The translations under genes were made by a program, and so were the position numbers. Below the pieces are notes generated by a model. The model worked only from the letters and a program-made list of their open reading frames with translations, ran no database searches and had not been told where the DNA came from. From contig MUCT01000025.1 of assembly GCA_002816585.1 (NCBI GenBank), positions 1 to 55,328 of the forward strand: a DNA stretch of 55,328 nt, given 5' to 3'. Shown in pieces: positions 1 through 8,752 of this stretch; positions within the stretch are counted from its first letter, which is position 1; every line of letters starts with the position of its first letter. This DNA is from SAR202 cluster bacterium Io17-Chloro-G6. Lineage in GTDB: Bacteria; Chloroflexota; Dehalococcoidia; UBA3495.

Positions 1-39
1 CTCACATACCACGACACTTTGACTCTCACACCGCGGCGT

Positions 40-435
40 TTAGTGGTACAGTTTCTCTCCGCCCTGCCGGTACAATTTCTCTCCGCCCTTGACAGATTCG
101 CCCAATTGAATCTTTAGATCGGCGCCAAGTTTCTGTTGATCGTAACCCAAGCAGATAATGTCCGGATTCAGTTCCTTCAACGTATGGTAGACGGAGAGTT
201 CAGAATCCCCGAATGCCGCTGCGTCCACCAGTTCCTCCCCCTTAACGATGTCATGCCGGATCCTTTCAGCCAATTTGGGAACCTGATGCTTCAATCGAAG
301 TACCATCAGGTCTCTGGCGATAATCACGGTGAGTCGTCCTCCAAACGCCCGTGCCTGCCGAAACAGGTCCCGGTGGCCGTCATGGACACCGTCGAACGTT
401 CCAAATAGGACTACGTGACGCTCTTTACTGACCAT
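40..435 (-). CDS. Nucleotidyltransferase-fold protein (TagD/RibL-like FAD synthetase family)
   Basis: Predicted 131-residue cytidylyltransferase-fold protein. Near the N-terminus is GTFDGVHDGH (residues 12-21), the HxGH nucleotide-binding motif of this superfamily; LGYDQ further on resembles archaeal-type FAD synthetases, so transfer of AMP or CMP to a small phosphate ester is the likely chemistry. The usual second, C-terminal ISxT-type motif is not visible. Instead the protein ends in an eight-residue duplication (GGEKLYRQ then GGEKLYH). An upstream in-frame start 11 codons earlier is possible, but MVSKERH begins just before the first beta strand. Family is clear; substrate is not. Confidence 0.72.
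   Translation of the reverse strand: MVSKERHVVLFGTFDGVHDGHRDLFRQARAFGGRLTVIIARDLMVLRLKHQVPKLAERIRHDIVKGEELVDAAAFGDSELSVYHTLKELNPDIICLGYDQQKLGADLKIQLGESVKGGEKLYRQGGEKLYH
45..89. repeat. 24-bp-period tandem duplication at a gene 3' end
   Basis: Two copies of ggtacaRtttctctccgccc (45-65 and 69-89) differ at one of 21 bases. They encode the duplicated GGEKLY ending of the nucleotidyltransferase-like protein, so the duplication stayed in frame. Confidence 0.85.
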
Positions 436-714
436 ATTTTGCACGGAGCGACCGGCCCCCAGGCACAAGAATCAAGGAGAGTGCGCCTGGAGCGTACGCG
501 CAGTCTTCAACCCCCCAAGGACGCCGTACTCCCAATGATAATCGAGAATTTGAGGCAGGAAAAAGCGGCCGCATTGGAGACATTGATAGTGACCGCCGTG
601 AACATCTGAATTGAAATAGATATCGCCGTGACATCGGGGGGCACGCTTTAAAATAAAACACGCTTCTCACCGCTCCATTGCCACCATCTTGCCTTTACGG
701 TTGGTGGGCGATCA

Positions 715-1563
715 TCATGTAGAGGATGTTGAAGCCCGGTGTTCTCTTTCTCCAGCTGGTTCCTGAAGGCCTTGCTCGGTAAAAACAGACCTGGCTATAC
801 GCAGCATGGACGTACGCGTGGTGAGGTACCCGCCGTAGAGCGTGAGGTGGATGAATAGCTCCATGATTTCGGAGGGCTTGACGCCCACCCGCAACGCTCC
901 TTCGATGCGCGCGCGCATTTGCCGGTCATAATGGCCCAGCACCGTCATCGCCGAGAGTGCGCAGATCGCCCGGCTCTTCGCGTCCAGGTGAGGCCGGGTG
1001 TAAATTGCGCCCCAGTGGTATTCATTGATTAGCCGGTCCAGTTGCATCTCCTCGGATTCAGCGTCGTCCGTCTGGTATGTCGTTGCATCGCCTATGTGCT
1101 CCAGGAGCGACCGGGCCCCTAAATCGCTCAAATCTGCCACAGACCTATCGGTGTCATAAATGACGCTGGGAGTGAAATCGATCGCTTCGGCTTCGAATAC
1201 CTCACTTGCAAGTGTCAGGGCGTCCTCCACAGTGGGCACGCCCACATAGAATGTCAATTGAATAAAAATCTCTACGATCTGGTCCGGGGTTAGACCAAGG
1301 TGCAGCCCGGCACTGATATGCTGACGGAGCTGAGTCAGATGCCGGAGAGCGGTCATCGCCGAAATGGTGCAGATGCTCCGGTCCTTGAACCCCAGAGCAG
1401 GCCGTTGCCAGACCGAACCAAAGAGCGCTTCGTCAACGATCCGGCGGAGATCTGGAGCCAGTTTAATACCAGGAGATTCGTCGTAGCCGAGTAGGCCGGC
1501 CATTATGGCGTTCCGAATTTGACGCCCTTCTCCGTAACGCTGATCTAGTGTGGTCACTACCAA
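715..1563 (-). CDS. Double carboxymuconolactone decarboxylase (CMD) domain protein
   Basis: 282 residues containing two successive CMD/AhpD-like domains: one around DRSICTISAMTAL...HISAGLHLGLTPDQIVEIFIQ (about 60-130) and one around SRAICALSAMTVL...RIEGALRVGVKPSEIMELFIH (about 192-260). The family includes gamma-carboxymuconolactone decarboxylase of aromatic catabolism and AhpD-type peroxidoreductases. Neither copy has the CxxC pair of AhpD, so a decarboxylase-like or unknown role is more likely than peroxide reduction. It stands alone; the nearest neighbours on the same strand are small hypotheticals. Confidence 0.8.
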   Translation of the reverse strand: MVVTTLDQRYGEGRQIRNAIMAGLLGYDESPGIKLAPDLRRIVDEALFGSVWQRPALGFKDRSICTISAMTALRHLTQLRQHISAGLHLGLTPDQIVEIFIQLTFYVGVPTVEDALTLASEVFEAEAIDFTPSVIYDTDRSVADLSDLGARSLLEHIGDATTYQTDDAESEEMQLDRLINEYHWGAIYTRPHLDAKSRAICALSAMTVLGHYDRQMRARIEGALRVGVKPSEIMELFIHLTLYGGYLTTRTSMLRIARSVFTEQGLQEPAGEREHRASTSST

Positions 1564-1729
1564 CCTCTCGATCCTGTTGCATCCGGTGTTCTAGATCGGG
1601 CCTTGGCCACTCAAGTTGCGCCGGGCGGCCCAAGGGATTTCGATACGCACGGGCACCTAGCGGCCACACTGCAATACTGCCCGCCACAGACGTCCCACGT
1701 TGGTATCGCCGCGACGCTGGCACACGCCC

Positions 1730-1951
1730 TCAAATAAAAAACGCACCGGGAATTGTCATGTCCGCTAGAACATCCTCCCCGAATGCTCCGTCGTCTTCCG
1801 TACCACTGAAAAACTGCCTGGCGTACGTACCCCAGGCGGCCGGCCTAAAACCGATCGCTACATTGGGGTCTTCGGCGACACGCAGCGCCAAGCACTCATA
1901 TTCTTCCCAAGTCAGCGGGTAGGCGGTCCCGTCGGTCATCTCTATGTTCAT
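1730..1951 (-). CDS. Small hypothetical acidic protein
   Basis: 73 residues, acidic, with several aromatic residues (LTWEEYECLALRVAEDP, WGTYARQFF). I recognise no family. The start chosen is the ATG preceded by AGGTGAGG; a TTG six codons upstream is also in frame. It lies on the same strand as the CMD protein downstream and another small hypothetical upstream. Real gene likely from the ribosome binding site and composition; function unknown. Confidence 0.5.
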   Translation of the reverse strand: MNIEMTDGTAYPLTWEEYECLALRVAEDPNVAIGFRPAAWGTYARQFFSGTEDDGAFGEDVLADMTIPGAFFI

Positions 1952-2022
1952 ATCCTCACCTGTCTCCAATTTGGCTTTATTCGTCTAAATTGGGGATCCG
2001 GGGCAATCCCTATCTCGGAGTC

Positions 2023-2211
2023 TCATTGGAACATGTAGTATTTCACTCCCGGAGACACTAATCGATAACCCCACTTCGGAGTCTCACGTGGAGGAGATTC
2101 AACCTCATTTTCTAGAATTTCGTAAAATGTCTCGTATCGCTCCAATGAGTCCTCAAACTCAAGAAGTACCAATTCATCTGCCATTGACTCGTGAATCGAC
2201 GTTAACAACAT
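2023..2211 (-). CDS. Small hypothetical protein
   Basis: 62 residues beginning MLLTSIHESMADELVLLEFED, acidic in the first half. I chose the ATG six bases after AGGAGG; the ATG just before it and a TTG eight codons upstream are also in frame. No domain recognised. It borders the gene-poor, AT-rich island to its right. Confidence 0.5.
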   Translation of the reverse strand: MLLTSIHESMADELVLLEFEDSLERYETFYEILENEVESPPRETPKWGYRLVSPGVKYYMFQ

Positions 2212-2232
2212 CATGGGCCTCCTGCTGTTCAA

Positions 2233-2681
2233 ATTAGAGACGATCTCGAAGGGGCTTTTCAGATAAATCCATCGGAATTATATTCGATTCACAAATACTC
2301 TATATCCGATTACTTATCTATTTAAACGAAATATAAAGTATCCATATTTCAAATGTCAATGGTTTGGGATTTGTGAAAGAATTCCCATATATGATGGGCA
2401 ATTTCACCTCCTAGATCTTGATAACATATATTGGAGCCGCAGGGTAATGTGGGACGGCGCTGTTGTCAATATTGTGTTAATTATCACGATAATTCGTTAC
2501 TTTATGTGTAAAATTTCACAATATTCAGCATCCCAATTGCTTATTTCTACCGATATGGACAAATTATTAGCATTCTGATAGCCTCGCAATCAAGCGCGGA
2601 TGGCGAGTTCCACTAGCGCTGGCCATGGTGGGGTAAATCATCCCTCGCCGGTCGACGGACGATCGGAAGGAGGTCATTGGC
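2233..2681. other. AT-rich intergenic stretch
   Basis: About 450 bases without a supportable gene. Roughly 2270-2570 is far richer in A+T than its surroundings, which fits promoter-like or recently acquired DNA. I see no clear -35/-10 pair that I would defend, no repeat and no RNA gene. Confidence 0.5.
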
Positions 2682-2855
2682 ATGAAGAAGTTCGAATTGG
2701 ATCACGCATGGCAGTACCATTACGGGGCCACCGTCGGCTTAGGGACTGAAGAAAGGACGGTCCGTTCAAGGGCCGGCGGTGGCGTCGGGAAGCCTGAGGC
2801 TCCGCAATTGTTAAGGATAAATAGCCGGTACCCCGAATACCGGTACCCCGAATAA
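2682..2855 (+). CDS. Short ORF behind a perfect Shine-Dalgarno, repetitive C-terminus
   Basis: 57 codons from ATG to TAA, beginning MKKFELDHAWQYHYGATVGL and ending RYPEYRYPE. The start is preceded by AAGGAGGT with ideal spacing, the best ribosome binding site in the region, which is why I report an ORF this short. The ending is made by a perfect 15-bp tandem duplication. No family recognised. It could be a small cytoplasmic peptide, a leader peptide or a remnant; there is no modification or transport gene beside it that would make it a convincing peptide natural product precursor. Confidence 0.4.
   Translation: MKKFELDHAWQYHYGATVGLGTEERTVRSRAGGGVGKPEAPQLLRINSRYPEYRYPE
2825..2854. repeat. Perfect 15-bp tandem duplication
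   Basis: ccggtaccccgaata occurs twice with no gap (2825-2839, 2840-2854), ending at the stop codon of the short ORF. It encodes the repeated RYPEY. Confidence 0.9.
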
Positions 2856-3363
2856 ATGAAGGGCGGCTCCTCCAGCTGTGTTAGGCAGGACTAGCGGGGC
2901 CCATGGTGAGGCATCTTAATCAGGTACGGCCTATCGCCAGGCTAGCGGGGACCATGGTGAGGCATTTTAATCAGGTACGGTCGCCGCACCTTATTTTGTT
3001 TTGGTGTCGGCGGGCCAAGTCTATGCCATCAAGTGGTCAACCGCAGTGACGAAAACCGTCGTTTTCGTTACGGTGCGGAATCTCCTCCAATCATCCCCAG
3101 TCTCTACCTGGCTAGGAGTCAAGAATCTTGGTCAAGTAATCTAGGGTAAGAACACGCTGTGACAGATGCGTTTCTTTACTCTTGCCGGGGCCGACACTTC
3201 AGTATTGATAAAATATGTTATCGAGACTAAGCCCCGGGCATCCGCATGACCGGAGACACCCATGTCACCAACAGCGGTCCTCGAAGCCATCTTTGAGAAA
3301 GAGTCGGGCTAAGACTTCCGCTGGGACTAACGCCTGGAAACATTCTCCCCATGGGGCAGAGCC
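2856..3363. other. Gene-poor stretch with repeats and a small hairpin
   Basis: No supportable gene. It contains the 39-bp direct repeats at 2891-2980 and a perfect 8-bp stem with a 4-base loop, acgaaaac/gttttcgt at 3049-3068, inside a longer imperfect inverted repeat (3041-3079). The hairpin has no T-run, so I do not call it a terminator. Confidence 0.5.
2891..2980. repeat. 39-bp direct repeats, 51-bp period
   Basis: Copies at 2891-2929 and 2942-2980 (ctagcgggg...caggtacgg) match at 37 of 39 positions, separated by 12 bases. Each contains ccatgg and ends in aatcaggtacgg. They are not coding in any convincing frame. Confidence 0.85.
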
Positions 3364-4326
3364 TTAAGGAGTAAGGATTACCTTGCCGCGGGTGCCACGG
3401 CTGGCCAGGTGCTGGTGAGCCTTGCCCACCTCGGACATGGGTAGCACCTGGTCTACGATCAACTTGACCTTTCCGTCTGCAATCATTCCCAACATGTCAG
3501 CCATGGCCGATTTGTGGTCCAGGCTGCCCGCGGGCGATCGGCCCATGCTGAAGCCGATGAATGTCCGGTTGGCGGAAGTGATGTCTGAGGCCGCCAGGTT
3601 CGCCGGGGTCTGCGAGGCATTGCCATAGCTAACCAGCCGCCCGTTGAAGGCGACGCAACGGACGCTCTTTTCCAACACCGGCCCCCCGACCGCGTCCAAC
3701 ACCAGTTCAACGCCGCCACCGGCCTCCTCCTTGACTGCTTCTTCAAAGTCGGTTTCGGTGTAGTTGATCGTGACATCCGCGCCCAGAGACTTACATAGGT
3801 CCAATTTGTCCTGGGTCGATGCCGTGGCGATGACCTTGGCGCCCCAGGCCTTGGCCAGTTGGATCGCCACGGTACCCACACCGGAAGCCCCCGCTTGAAT
3901 CAGCACGGTGTGTCCCGGCTCCAACTGACCGCGAGTCTTCAGCAGGTGGTATGAGGTCAGGAACACGATTGGCATGCCCCCGGCCACGATGGGGTCCAGG
4001 GAGTCTGGGTAGGGGAACACCAGGTTGCCGTTGATGGCCACGAACTCGGCCTGGCTGCCTGGTCCCATCCCCATCACCCTCTGACCAACGGAAATGCCGC
4101 TGACCGCCGAACCCACCTCGGTAACGGTCCCCGCCGCTTCCAGGCCCATGGAGGAGGGCAGGTCGGGGCCGGGGTAGTTGCCGCCGCGGCGCAGGATGTC
4201 TGCGTAATTTACCCCCGCTGAGTCTACCTTGATCATGACGTGGTGAGGCCGCATGTTGGGGTCAGGCGCATCCTCGAACTTCAAAACTTCGATGCCGCCG
4301 AATTCGTTTAAACGAACCGCTTTCAT
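3364..4326 (-). CDS. NADPH:quinone oxidoreductase family (zinc-less MDR)
   Basis: 320-residue medium-chain dehydrogenase/reductase, the usual length. The N-terminal GroES-like part (MKAVRLNEFGG...) has the NYADILRRGG block typical of quinone oxidoreductases. The Rossmann motif is QAGASGVGTVAIQLAKAWGAKVIATAST (about 144-171). Zinc-ligand cysteines of alcohol dehydrogenases are absent, so NADPH-dependent reduction of quinones or enones is expected. Start is ATG with AGGGAGAA upstream. A 2-hydroxyacid dehydrogenase and a flavin monooxygenase follow upstream on the same strand, suggesting a catabolic cluster. Confidence 0.85.
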   Translation of the reverse strand: MKAVRLNEFGGIEVLKFEDAPDPNMRPHHVMIKVDSAGVNYADILRRGGNYPGPDLPSSMGLEAAGTVTEVGSAVSGISVGQRVMGMGPGSQAEFVAINGNLVFPYPDSLDPIVAGGMPIVFLTSYHLLKTRGQLEPGHTVLIQAGASGVGTVAIQLAKAWGAKVIATASTQDKLDLCKSLGADVTINYTETDFEEAVKEEAGGGVELVLDAVGGPVLEKSVRCVAFNGRLVSYGNASQTPANLAASDITSANRTFIGFSMGRSPAGSLDHKSAMADMLGMIADGKVKLIVDQVLPMSEVGKAHQHLASRGTRGKVILTP

Positions 4327-4436
4327 TTGGGCATTCTCCCTGGTTTGTGGATGGTCTTGGTTGGCAACTACACTCCCGTCCTGACCTTTGCTCTTGCAAG
4401 GGGGAAGGGCCGAGCTGGCTTCGCTTCTATGCCGTA

Positions 4437-5423
4437 CTAGTTATAGCCACGGAACTGGGACGAAGTTAGCACATCTTCGTTGATCATCCGGACCGGCTCC
4501 CCGCTGGCAAAGGCGCGGATGTTTTCGATAACCCCGGCGTAGAAGGCCCGGTAGCTCTCGTCCGTGACGTAGCCCAGGTGGGGGCAGATCAAGGTGTTTG
4601 GGGTCTTTAACAGGGGATGGTCCGCGGGCAGGGGCTCAATATCGAATGTGTCCAGGGCGGCTCCGGCGATGGCCTTGCGCTCCAGCACATCGATCAGCGA
4701 CTTTTCGTCTACGATGGGACCCCGGGAGATGTTCACCAAGTAGGCGGTGGGTTTCATTAGGGACAGCTCACGGGCGGCGACTAGTCCCCTACTACGGTCG
4801 CTCAGCACCAGGTGGACCGAGACGATGTCGGCCTCTCTGAACAGAGTGTCCTTGTCTACCAGAGTGGCCTGGCACTCCTTAGCCCGCTCGGCGGTCATGT
4901 TCTGGCTCCAGGCGATGATGTTCATATCGAAGGCCGCACCGACCCTGGCCACCAGGGACCCAATGTGGCCCAATCCCAGCAGCCCAAGGGTCTTGCCCTT
5001 GAGGCCCACTCCAACAGTGGTGCCCCAAGCGCCTTCCCTGGCCCGCTGGTCTTCCTCATGGATATGACGCAGCATGGCGATGATCAAGCCCCAGGTGAGT
5101 TCGGTGGGGCCTTCGCCCGCCCCGCTGGTGCCACAGACTGGAATGCCCAATTCGGTGGCGGCTTCAATGTCGAATGAAGCGTTCCGTCGGCCGGTGGTGA
5201 TCAGCAGCCGCAGTTTGGGCAGCCGGGACATTATGGAACGGGTGAATGGAGTCCGCTCCCGCATCCCCATGACCATGTCGAAATCCTTGAGCCGCTCCAC
5301 AAGTCGGTCTTCATTGGTGATGTGGTCTTGGAAGAATTCCACATCGGTTCCAGAAGGCAATTGTGACCAGTCCGCCAGGTCTTTGGCGGTGGCTTGGTAA
5401 TCGTCCAACACTGCTAATTTCAA
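4437..5423 (-). CDS. D-isomer-specific 2-hydroxyacid dehydrogenase
   Basis: 328 residues, normal for the family, which reduces 2-oxo acids or oxidises D-2-hydroxy acids with NAD(P). The nucleotide motif LGLLGLGHIGSLVARVGAAF is central. Catalytic residues visible are Arg in NISRGPIVDE, Glu in DTFDIEPLPADHPLL and His in CPHLGYVT. Closest in style to phosphoglycerate dehydrogenase-like members without the ACT domain, so serine biosynthesis is not implied. Neighbours on the same strand are a quinone oxidoreductase and a flavin monooxygenase. Confidence 0.88.
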   Translation of the reverse strand: MKLAVLDDYQATAKDLADWSQLPSGTDVEFFQDHITNEDRLVERLKDFDMVMGMRERTPFTRSIMSRLPKLRLLITTGRRNASFDIEAATELGIPVCGTSGAGEGPTELTWGLIIAMLRHIHEEDQRAREGAWGTTVGVGLKGKTLGLLGLGHIGSLVARVGAAFDMNIIAWSQNMTAERAKECQATLVDKDTLFREADIVSVHLVLSDRSRGLVAARELSLMKPTAYLVNISRGPIVDEKSLIDVLERKAIAGAALDTFDIEPLPADHPLLKTPNTLICPHLGYVTDESYRAFYAGVIENIRAFASGEPVRMINEDVLTSSQFRGYN

Positions 5424-5481
5424 CTGAGTTCTCTCCCTGATAGCTGAATGCTCACCGCTAATGGCGAATCGCCTGATCGAT

Positions 5482-6531
5482 TTACTTGAATGCCGGCATA
5501 ACCTTTTCGGTCATGATGCGGAGGCTGCGCAGGACACGTTCTTCGGGAATCAGGCCACCGGCGTTTAACTCGGCAACCAGGCTGTCCAGACCCAACTCTT
5601 CCTTGAGTTGCGTGAAACGGTCCACCAGCCCTTCAGCGGTGCCAAAGGCAATCTTGGTCTCCAGCATGTCCTCATAACTCAGGGCGGCCAGCCGGTCTGC
5701 CCGGCCGTCGCCCAGTTCCGTGACGTCAATACCGGCCTTTCCGGCCGCCTCCCGATAGAGGCTGCCCATGCGGCTGAAGTAGCCGCTGATACTCTCAAAG
5801 GGCTCGTCCATCGCTTCGTCTTTGGTTTCTCCGGCATAAACCGGGATTCGTAATGACACATCACCGGCACCGGGGTGCCCGGCCTCCTTCCAGCACCGGC
5901 GGTACTCGTCCACGTTCCGGCGCAACTCGGGGACATCCATCCCTCGCAGCCCAAGGAATATGGGGTGGCCAGCCTTGCCCAACCGCGTGAAGGTTTCTGA
6001 GGAGTTGGCGGCGATCCGCAACGGAGGATGCGGCTGCTGATACGGCATCGGAGTGACCGTGGCCTTGTCCACGTTGTAATGGCTACCCTTGTAGGAGAAC
6101 TCCTCACCTTTCCAGGCTTGTAGAATGATCTCCAGCGACTCGGCGAACCGTGCTTGGCTATCTTCGTAAGGGATGCTATAAACATCGTAGGAGCGGGCGA
6201 ACCCACTGCGGCCGATACCGAACTCGAAGCGACCTTCACTGATGTGGTCAACGGTGGCCACTTCCTCAGCAATTCGAAGCGGATTGCTGAGGGGAAGCAC
6301 GTATACCGCCATACCTACCCTTATCCTCTTGGTGCGGGCGGCGATGGCGCTGGCCACCACGATGGGAGACGAAAGTACCGAGCGCACCGGATTGAAATGC
6401 AGTTCGGCCAACCATACGCCGTCCAAGCCCATCTCCTCGGCAGCGTCGACCATCCGGAACCCCTCTTGAAAAGCTTGGGCCTCGCTGACACCGGCCCTGT
6501 TGCCGAACTCCATGAATGCGCCGAAATGCAT
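5482..6531 (-). CDS. LLM-class flavin-dependent oxidoreductase (luciferase-like)
   Basis: 349-residue bacterial-luciferase-like monooxygenase using reduced FMN or F420. Recognisable blocks are LDGVWLAELHF near the N-terminus, TKRIRVGMAVYVLPLSNPLRIAEEVATVDHISEGRFEFGIGRSG in the middle and a C-terminal TIM-barrel end. I place the start at MHFGAFMEF because AAGGGAGC lies just upstream; an in-frame start 26 codons earlier would add a basic tail. Substrate cannot be read from sequence. A second member of the family is at 37-38 kb. Confidence 0.87.
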   Translation of the reverse strand: MHFGAFMEFGNRAGVSEAQAFQEGFRMVDAAEEMGLDGVWLAELHFNPVRSVLSSPIVVASAIAARTKRIRVGMAVYVLPLSNPLRIAEEVATVDHISEGRFEFGIGRSGFARSYDVYSIPYEDSQARFAESLEIILQAWKGEEFSYKGSHYNVDKATVTPMPYQQPHPPLRIAANSSETFTRLGKAGHPIFLGLRGMDVPELRRNVDEYRRCWKEAGHPGAGDVSLRIPVYAGETKDEAMDEPFESISGYFSRMGSLYREAAGKAGIDVTELGDGRADRLAALSYEDMLETKIAFGTAEGLVDRFTQLKEELGLDSLVAELNAGGLIPEERVLRSLRIMTEKVMPAFK

Positions 6532-6692
6532 GTTGCGCTCCCTTTTTCGCCAAGATTCCATCATCCCGAGACCTGGACGGCGGTAGGCCATGGGCAATGC
6601 CACGTTCAAAAGTACTTCATGGAGCGACTAGGGTCAAGAAATCGAGGCTTACACGGTGATAGGCTATTTGATCACGACATGGAGCGCCAACG

Positions 6693-6923
6693 ATGCCAAC
6701 GGCCTACCGACCTCAAGAAATCATCCTGGTTCTCGAACCCTTAGGCTGGCAGGTCGCGCGGCAAAGGGGCTCCCATGTTAACCTAACAAGGGAAGGCCGT
6801 CCCGGACTCATCACCGTTCCTACGTCGGGTCGGGAAGTCAGAATCGGTACATTCAAGAACATCCTCAAACAAGCCGGTCTCAGGCAAGTTGAATTTGAAG
6901 CAGCGGCAAGGCAGGCTCTTTAA
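6693..6923 (+). CDS. hicA: HicA-type toxin (mRNA interferase)
   Basis: 76 residues with the dsRBD-like HicA fold. HicA toxins cut mRNA in a translation-independent way using a conserved histidine, here in GSH at 26-28 followed by VNL. The end FKNILKQAGL fits the family's conserved last helix. The stop overlaps the start of the HicB-like gene (TAATG), a typical toxin-antitoxin arrangement with toxin first. The ATG lies near gagcgcc with only a weak ribosome binding site. Confidence 0.8.
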   Translation: MPTAYRPQEIILVLEPLGWQVARQRGSHVNLTREGRPGLITVPTSGREVRIGTFKNILKQAGLRQVEFEAAARQAL

Positions 6924-7204
6924 TGGGTAAGCAGCAATTTACGGTTATTCTTTTGCCGGACGAAGACGGCTATCAGGTAGTGTTCCCTCATTATCCTGAT
7001 TGCATCACCTCTGGCGCCACAGTCGACGAGGCTTTGAAGAACGCGCGCGAAGCTGTCGAACTCCACATGGAAGGCCTCGCCGAACTGGGGGCGGACCCCG
7101 TAGCCCCGAATGTCCGTGTTGACCACGTCGTAGTTGGGGAAATTGAAGCGGATATACCAGACGTGTTGCTTAATCGAAAGCCGTCCGTCGGCCAGTCGGC
7201 GTAA
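6923..7204 (+). CDS. hicB: HicB-family antitoxin
   Basis: 93 residues, with the degenerate RNase H-like HicB fold: FTVILLPDEDGYQVVFPHYPDCITSGATVDEALKNAREAVELHMEGL is the signature. It should bind and neutralise the HicA-like toxin encoded immediately upstream with one base of overlap. There is no obvious C-terminal helix-turn-helix, so autoregulation by this protein alone is doubtful. Confidence 0.8.
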   Translation: MGKQQFTVILLPDEDGYQVVFPHYPDCITSGATVDEALKNAREAVELHMEGLAELGADPVAPNVRVDHVVVGEIEADIPDVLLNRKPSVGQSA

Positions 7205-7394
7205 CCGAAAAAGCCCGGGAGATTCCCGCTGGCGCCTCGCGCATACATCTATAACGCACAAGCAATTGGTAGCACTGTCTTGACCCCCCCAGACCTGCGG
7301 ATTAATCTTAGCGTCGTCTAGGTTATTGATTATCCGTCCAATGACACGGTCTAGCCGAAAAGACCGCTATCCCCCGGTAAGGAAGTTGCTATAG

Positions 7395-8600
7395 ATGGAA
7401 TCAGGCCAGTATGACATCGCAATCATCGGCGGCGGTATCCTGGGGTTGTCCACTGCCATGCAATTGGCCGGCCGCGCTCCCCATTGGCGGGTGGCGGTGC
7501 TGGAAAAAGAGGAAGAACTGGCCACCCACCAAACTGGGCACAATAGCGGGGTGATGCACTCGGGCATCTATTACCGGCCCGGCTCACATAAGGCCCAATT
7601 CTGCGTGGCAGGCCTGAACAACCTGGTCAATTTCTGCGATGAAAACGAGATCGAATACGAGCAATGCGGCAAGGTTATCATCGCCATCGAAGAGTCTGAA
7701 CTGGGCCGGCTGCAGGACCTCTACGACAGGGGGACGGCAAACGGGGTTCCCGACTTGGAGATGGTCGGCCCGGAACGGCTCAAGGAGATCGAACCACACG
7801 TCACCGGGATCAAGGCCCTCTGGGCGCCCCATACTGGCATAGTAGATTTCACCAAAGTAGCCGCGGCCTATGCAAACAAATTCCAGCAGGCCGGGGGAGA
7901 CATTTTCGCCGGGGCCGCAGTGCGCAAGATTACCCGGTCCACCGGTTCCGTGGCCTTGGAAACGAACAAAGGCACCCTCCAAGCCGAGAATCTCATAAAT
8001 TGCGCCGGGCTCTACGCCGACCGCGTCGCCGCCATGACCGGCGAGAACGTGCCGGTCCGGATAATCCCCTTCCGTGGTGAGTATTACACGTTGCAGCCCG
8101 AGAGCCATCATCTGGTCTCGGGGCTGATATATCCAGTGCCAGACCCCCAATTTCCGTTCTTGGGTGTCCACTTCACGCGCAATATTAAGGGCCACGTTGA
8201 AGCCGGCCCCAATGCGGTGCTGGCGCTGCGGCGGGAGGGCTACCGCAAGCGGGACTTCGACCTCGGCGATAACCTGGGCAATCTGGCCTATCCCGGATTC
8301 TGGAAGATGGCCATGAAATACTGGAAGATCGGCATGGGCGAAGTTTACCGGTCCTACAACAAGAGGGTGTTCCTGCGTGACTTGCAACGGCTGCTGCCGG
8401 AGATCAAAGACTCGGACCTGTCGGGCGGCGGCTCCGGGGTTAGGGCACAAGCGGTGGCCAGGGACGGGTCGCTGTTGGATGACTTCAGCATCATCCAAGG
8501 ACAAGACACCATCCACGTGCTGAACGCACCGTCGCCGGGCGCAACCTCTTCGCTGGCCATCGGGGAGCACATCGCAGGTCTAGCCGTGGAGAACTTCTGA
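7395..8600 (+). CDS. lhgO: L-2-hydroxyglutarate oxidase
   Basis: 401-residue FAD-dependent oxidoreductase of the DAO fold. It begins with IAIIGGGILGLSTAMQL (FAD motif, G12-G17) and HQTGHNSGVMHSGIYYRPGS, the latter highly typical of LhgO, which oxidises L-2-hydroxyglutarate to 2-oxoglutarate and passes electrons to the respiratory chain. C-terminal GGSGVRAQAV and NAPSPGATSSLAIGEHIA are also characteristic. The length is standard. It sits alone between hicAB and a hydratase gene. Confidence 0.92.
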   Translation: MESGQYDIAIIGGGILGLSTAMQLAGRAPHWRVAVLEKEEELATHQTGHNSGVMHSGIYYRPGSHKAQFCVAGLNNLVNFCDENEIEYEQCGKVIIAIEESELGRLQDLYDRGTANGVPDLEMVGPERLKEIEPHVTGIKALWAPHTGIVDFTKVAAAYANKFQQAGGDIFAGAAVRKITRSTGSVALETNKGTLQAENLINCAGLYADRVAAMTGENVPVRIIPFRGEYYTLQPESHHLVSGLIYPVPDPQFPFLGVHFTRNIKGHVEAGPNAVLALRREGYRKRDFDLGDNLGNLAYPGFWKMAMKYWKIGMGEVYRSYNKRVFLRDLQRLLPEIKDSDLSGGGSGVRAQAVARDGSLLDDFSIIQGQDTIHVLNAPSPGATSSLAIGEHIAGLAVENF

Positions 8601-8752
8601 GGGCAGAATAGCAACCTGGAAACCATCCCGCGTGTACGCAAAAATCCACCGTAGCTGGATGCACATAATATTGATGGCGGTCCTGCCCATGGGTATAATC
8701 GGGCCTGCTGCAAAGTTCGGCGGTCAATATTTGAATAGCCCATTATTAATAG

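Noticed and set aside
2682..2855. Calling the short ORF a peptide natural product precursor
   Set aside because: No maturation, protease or export gene is nearby; repeat at the end is explained by a simple duplication.
7347..7366. Hairpin cggtct/agaccg before lhgO
   Set aside because: Six base pairs with an eight-base loop, not near a ribosome binding site, no known riboswitch.
7584..8570. Long open frame opposite lhgO
   Set aside because: High-G+C shadow of lhgO with no recognisable content.
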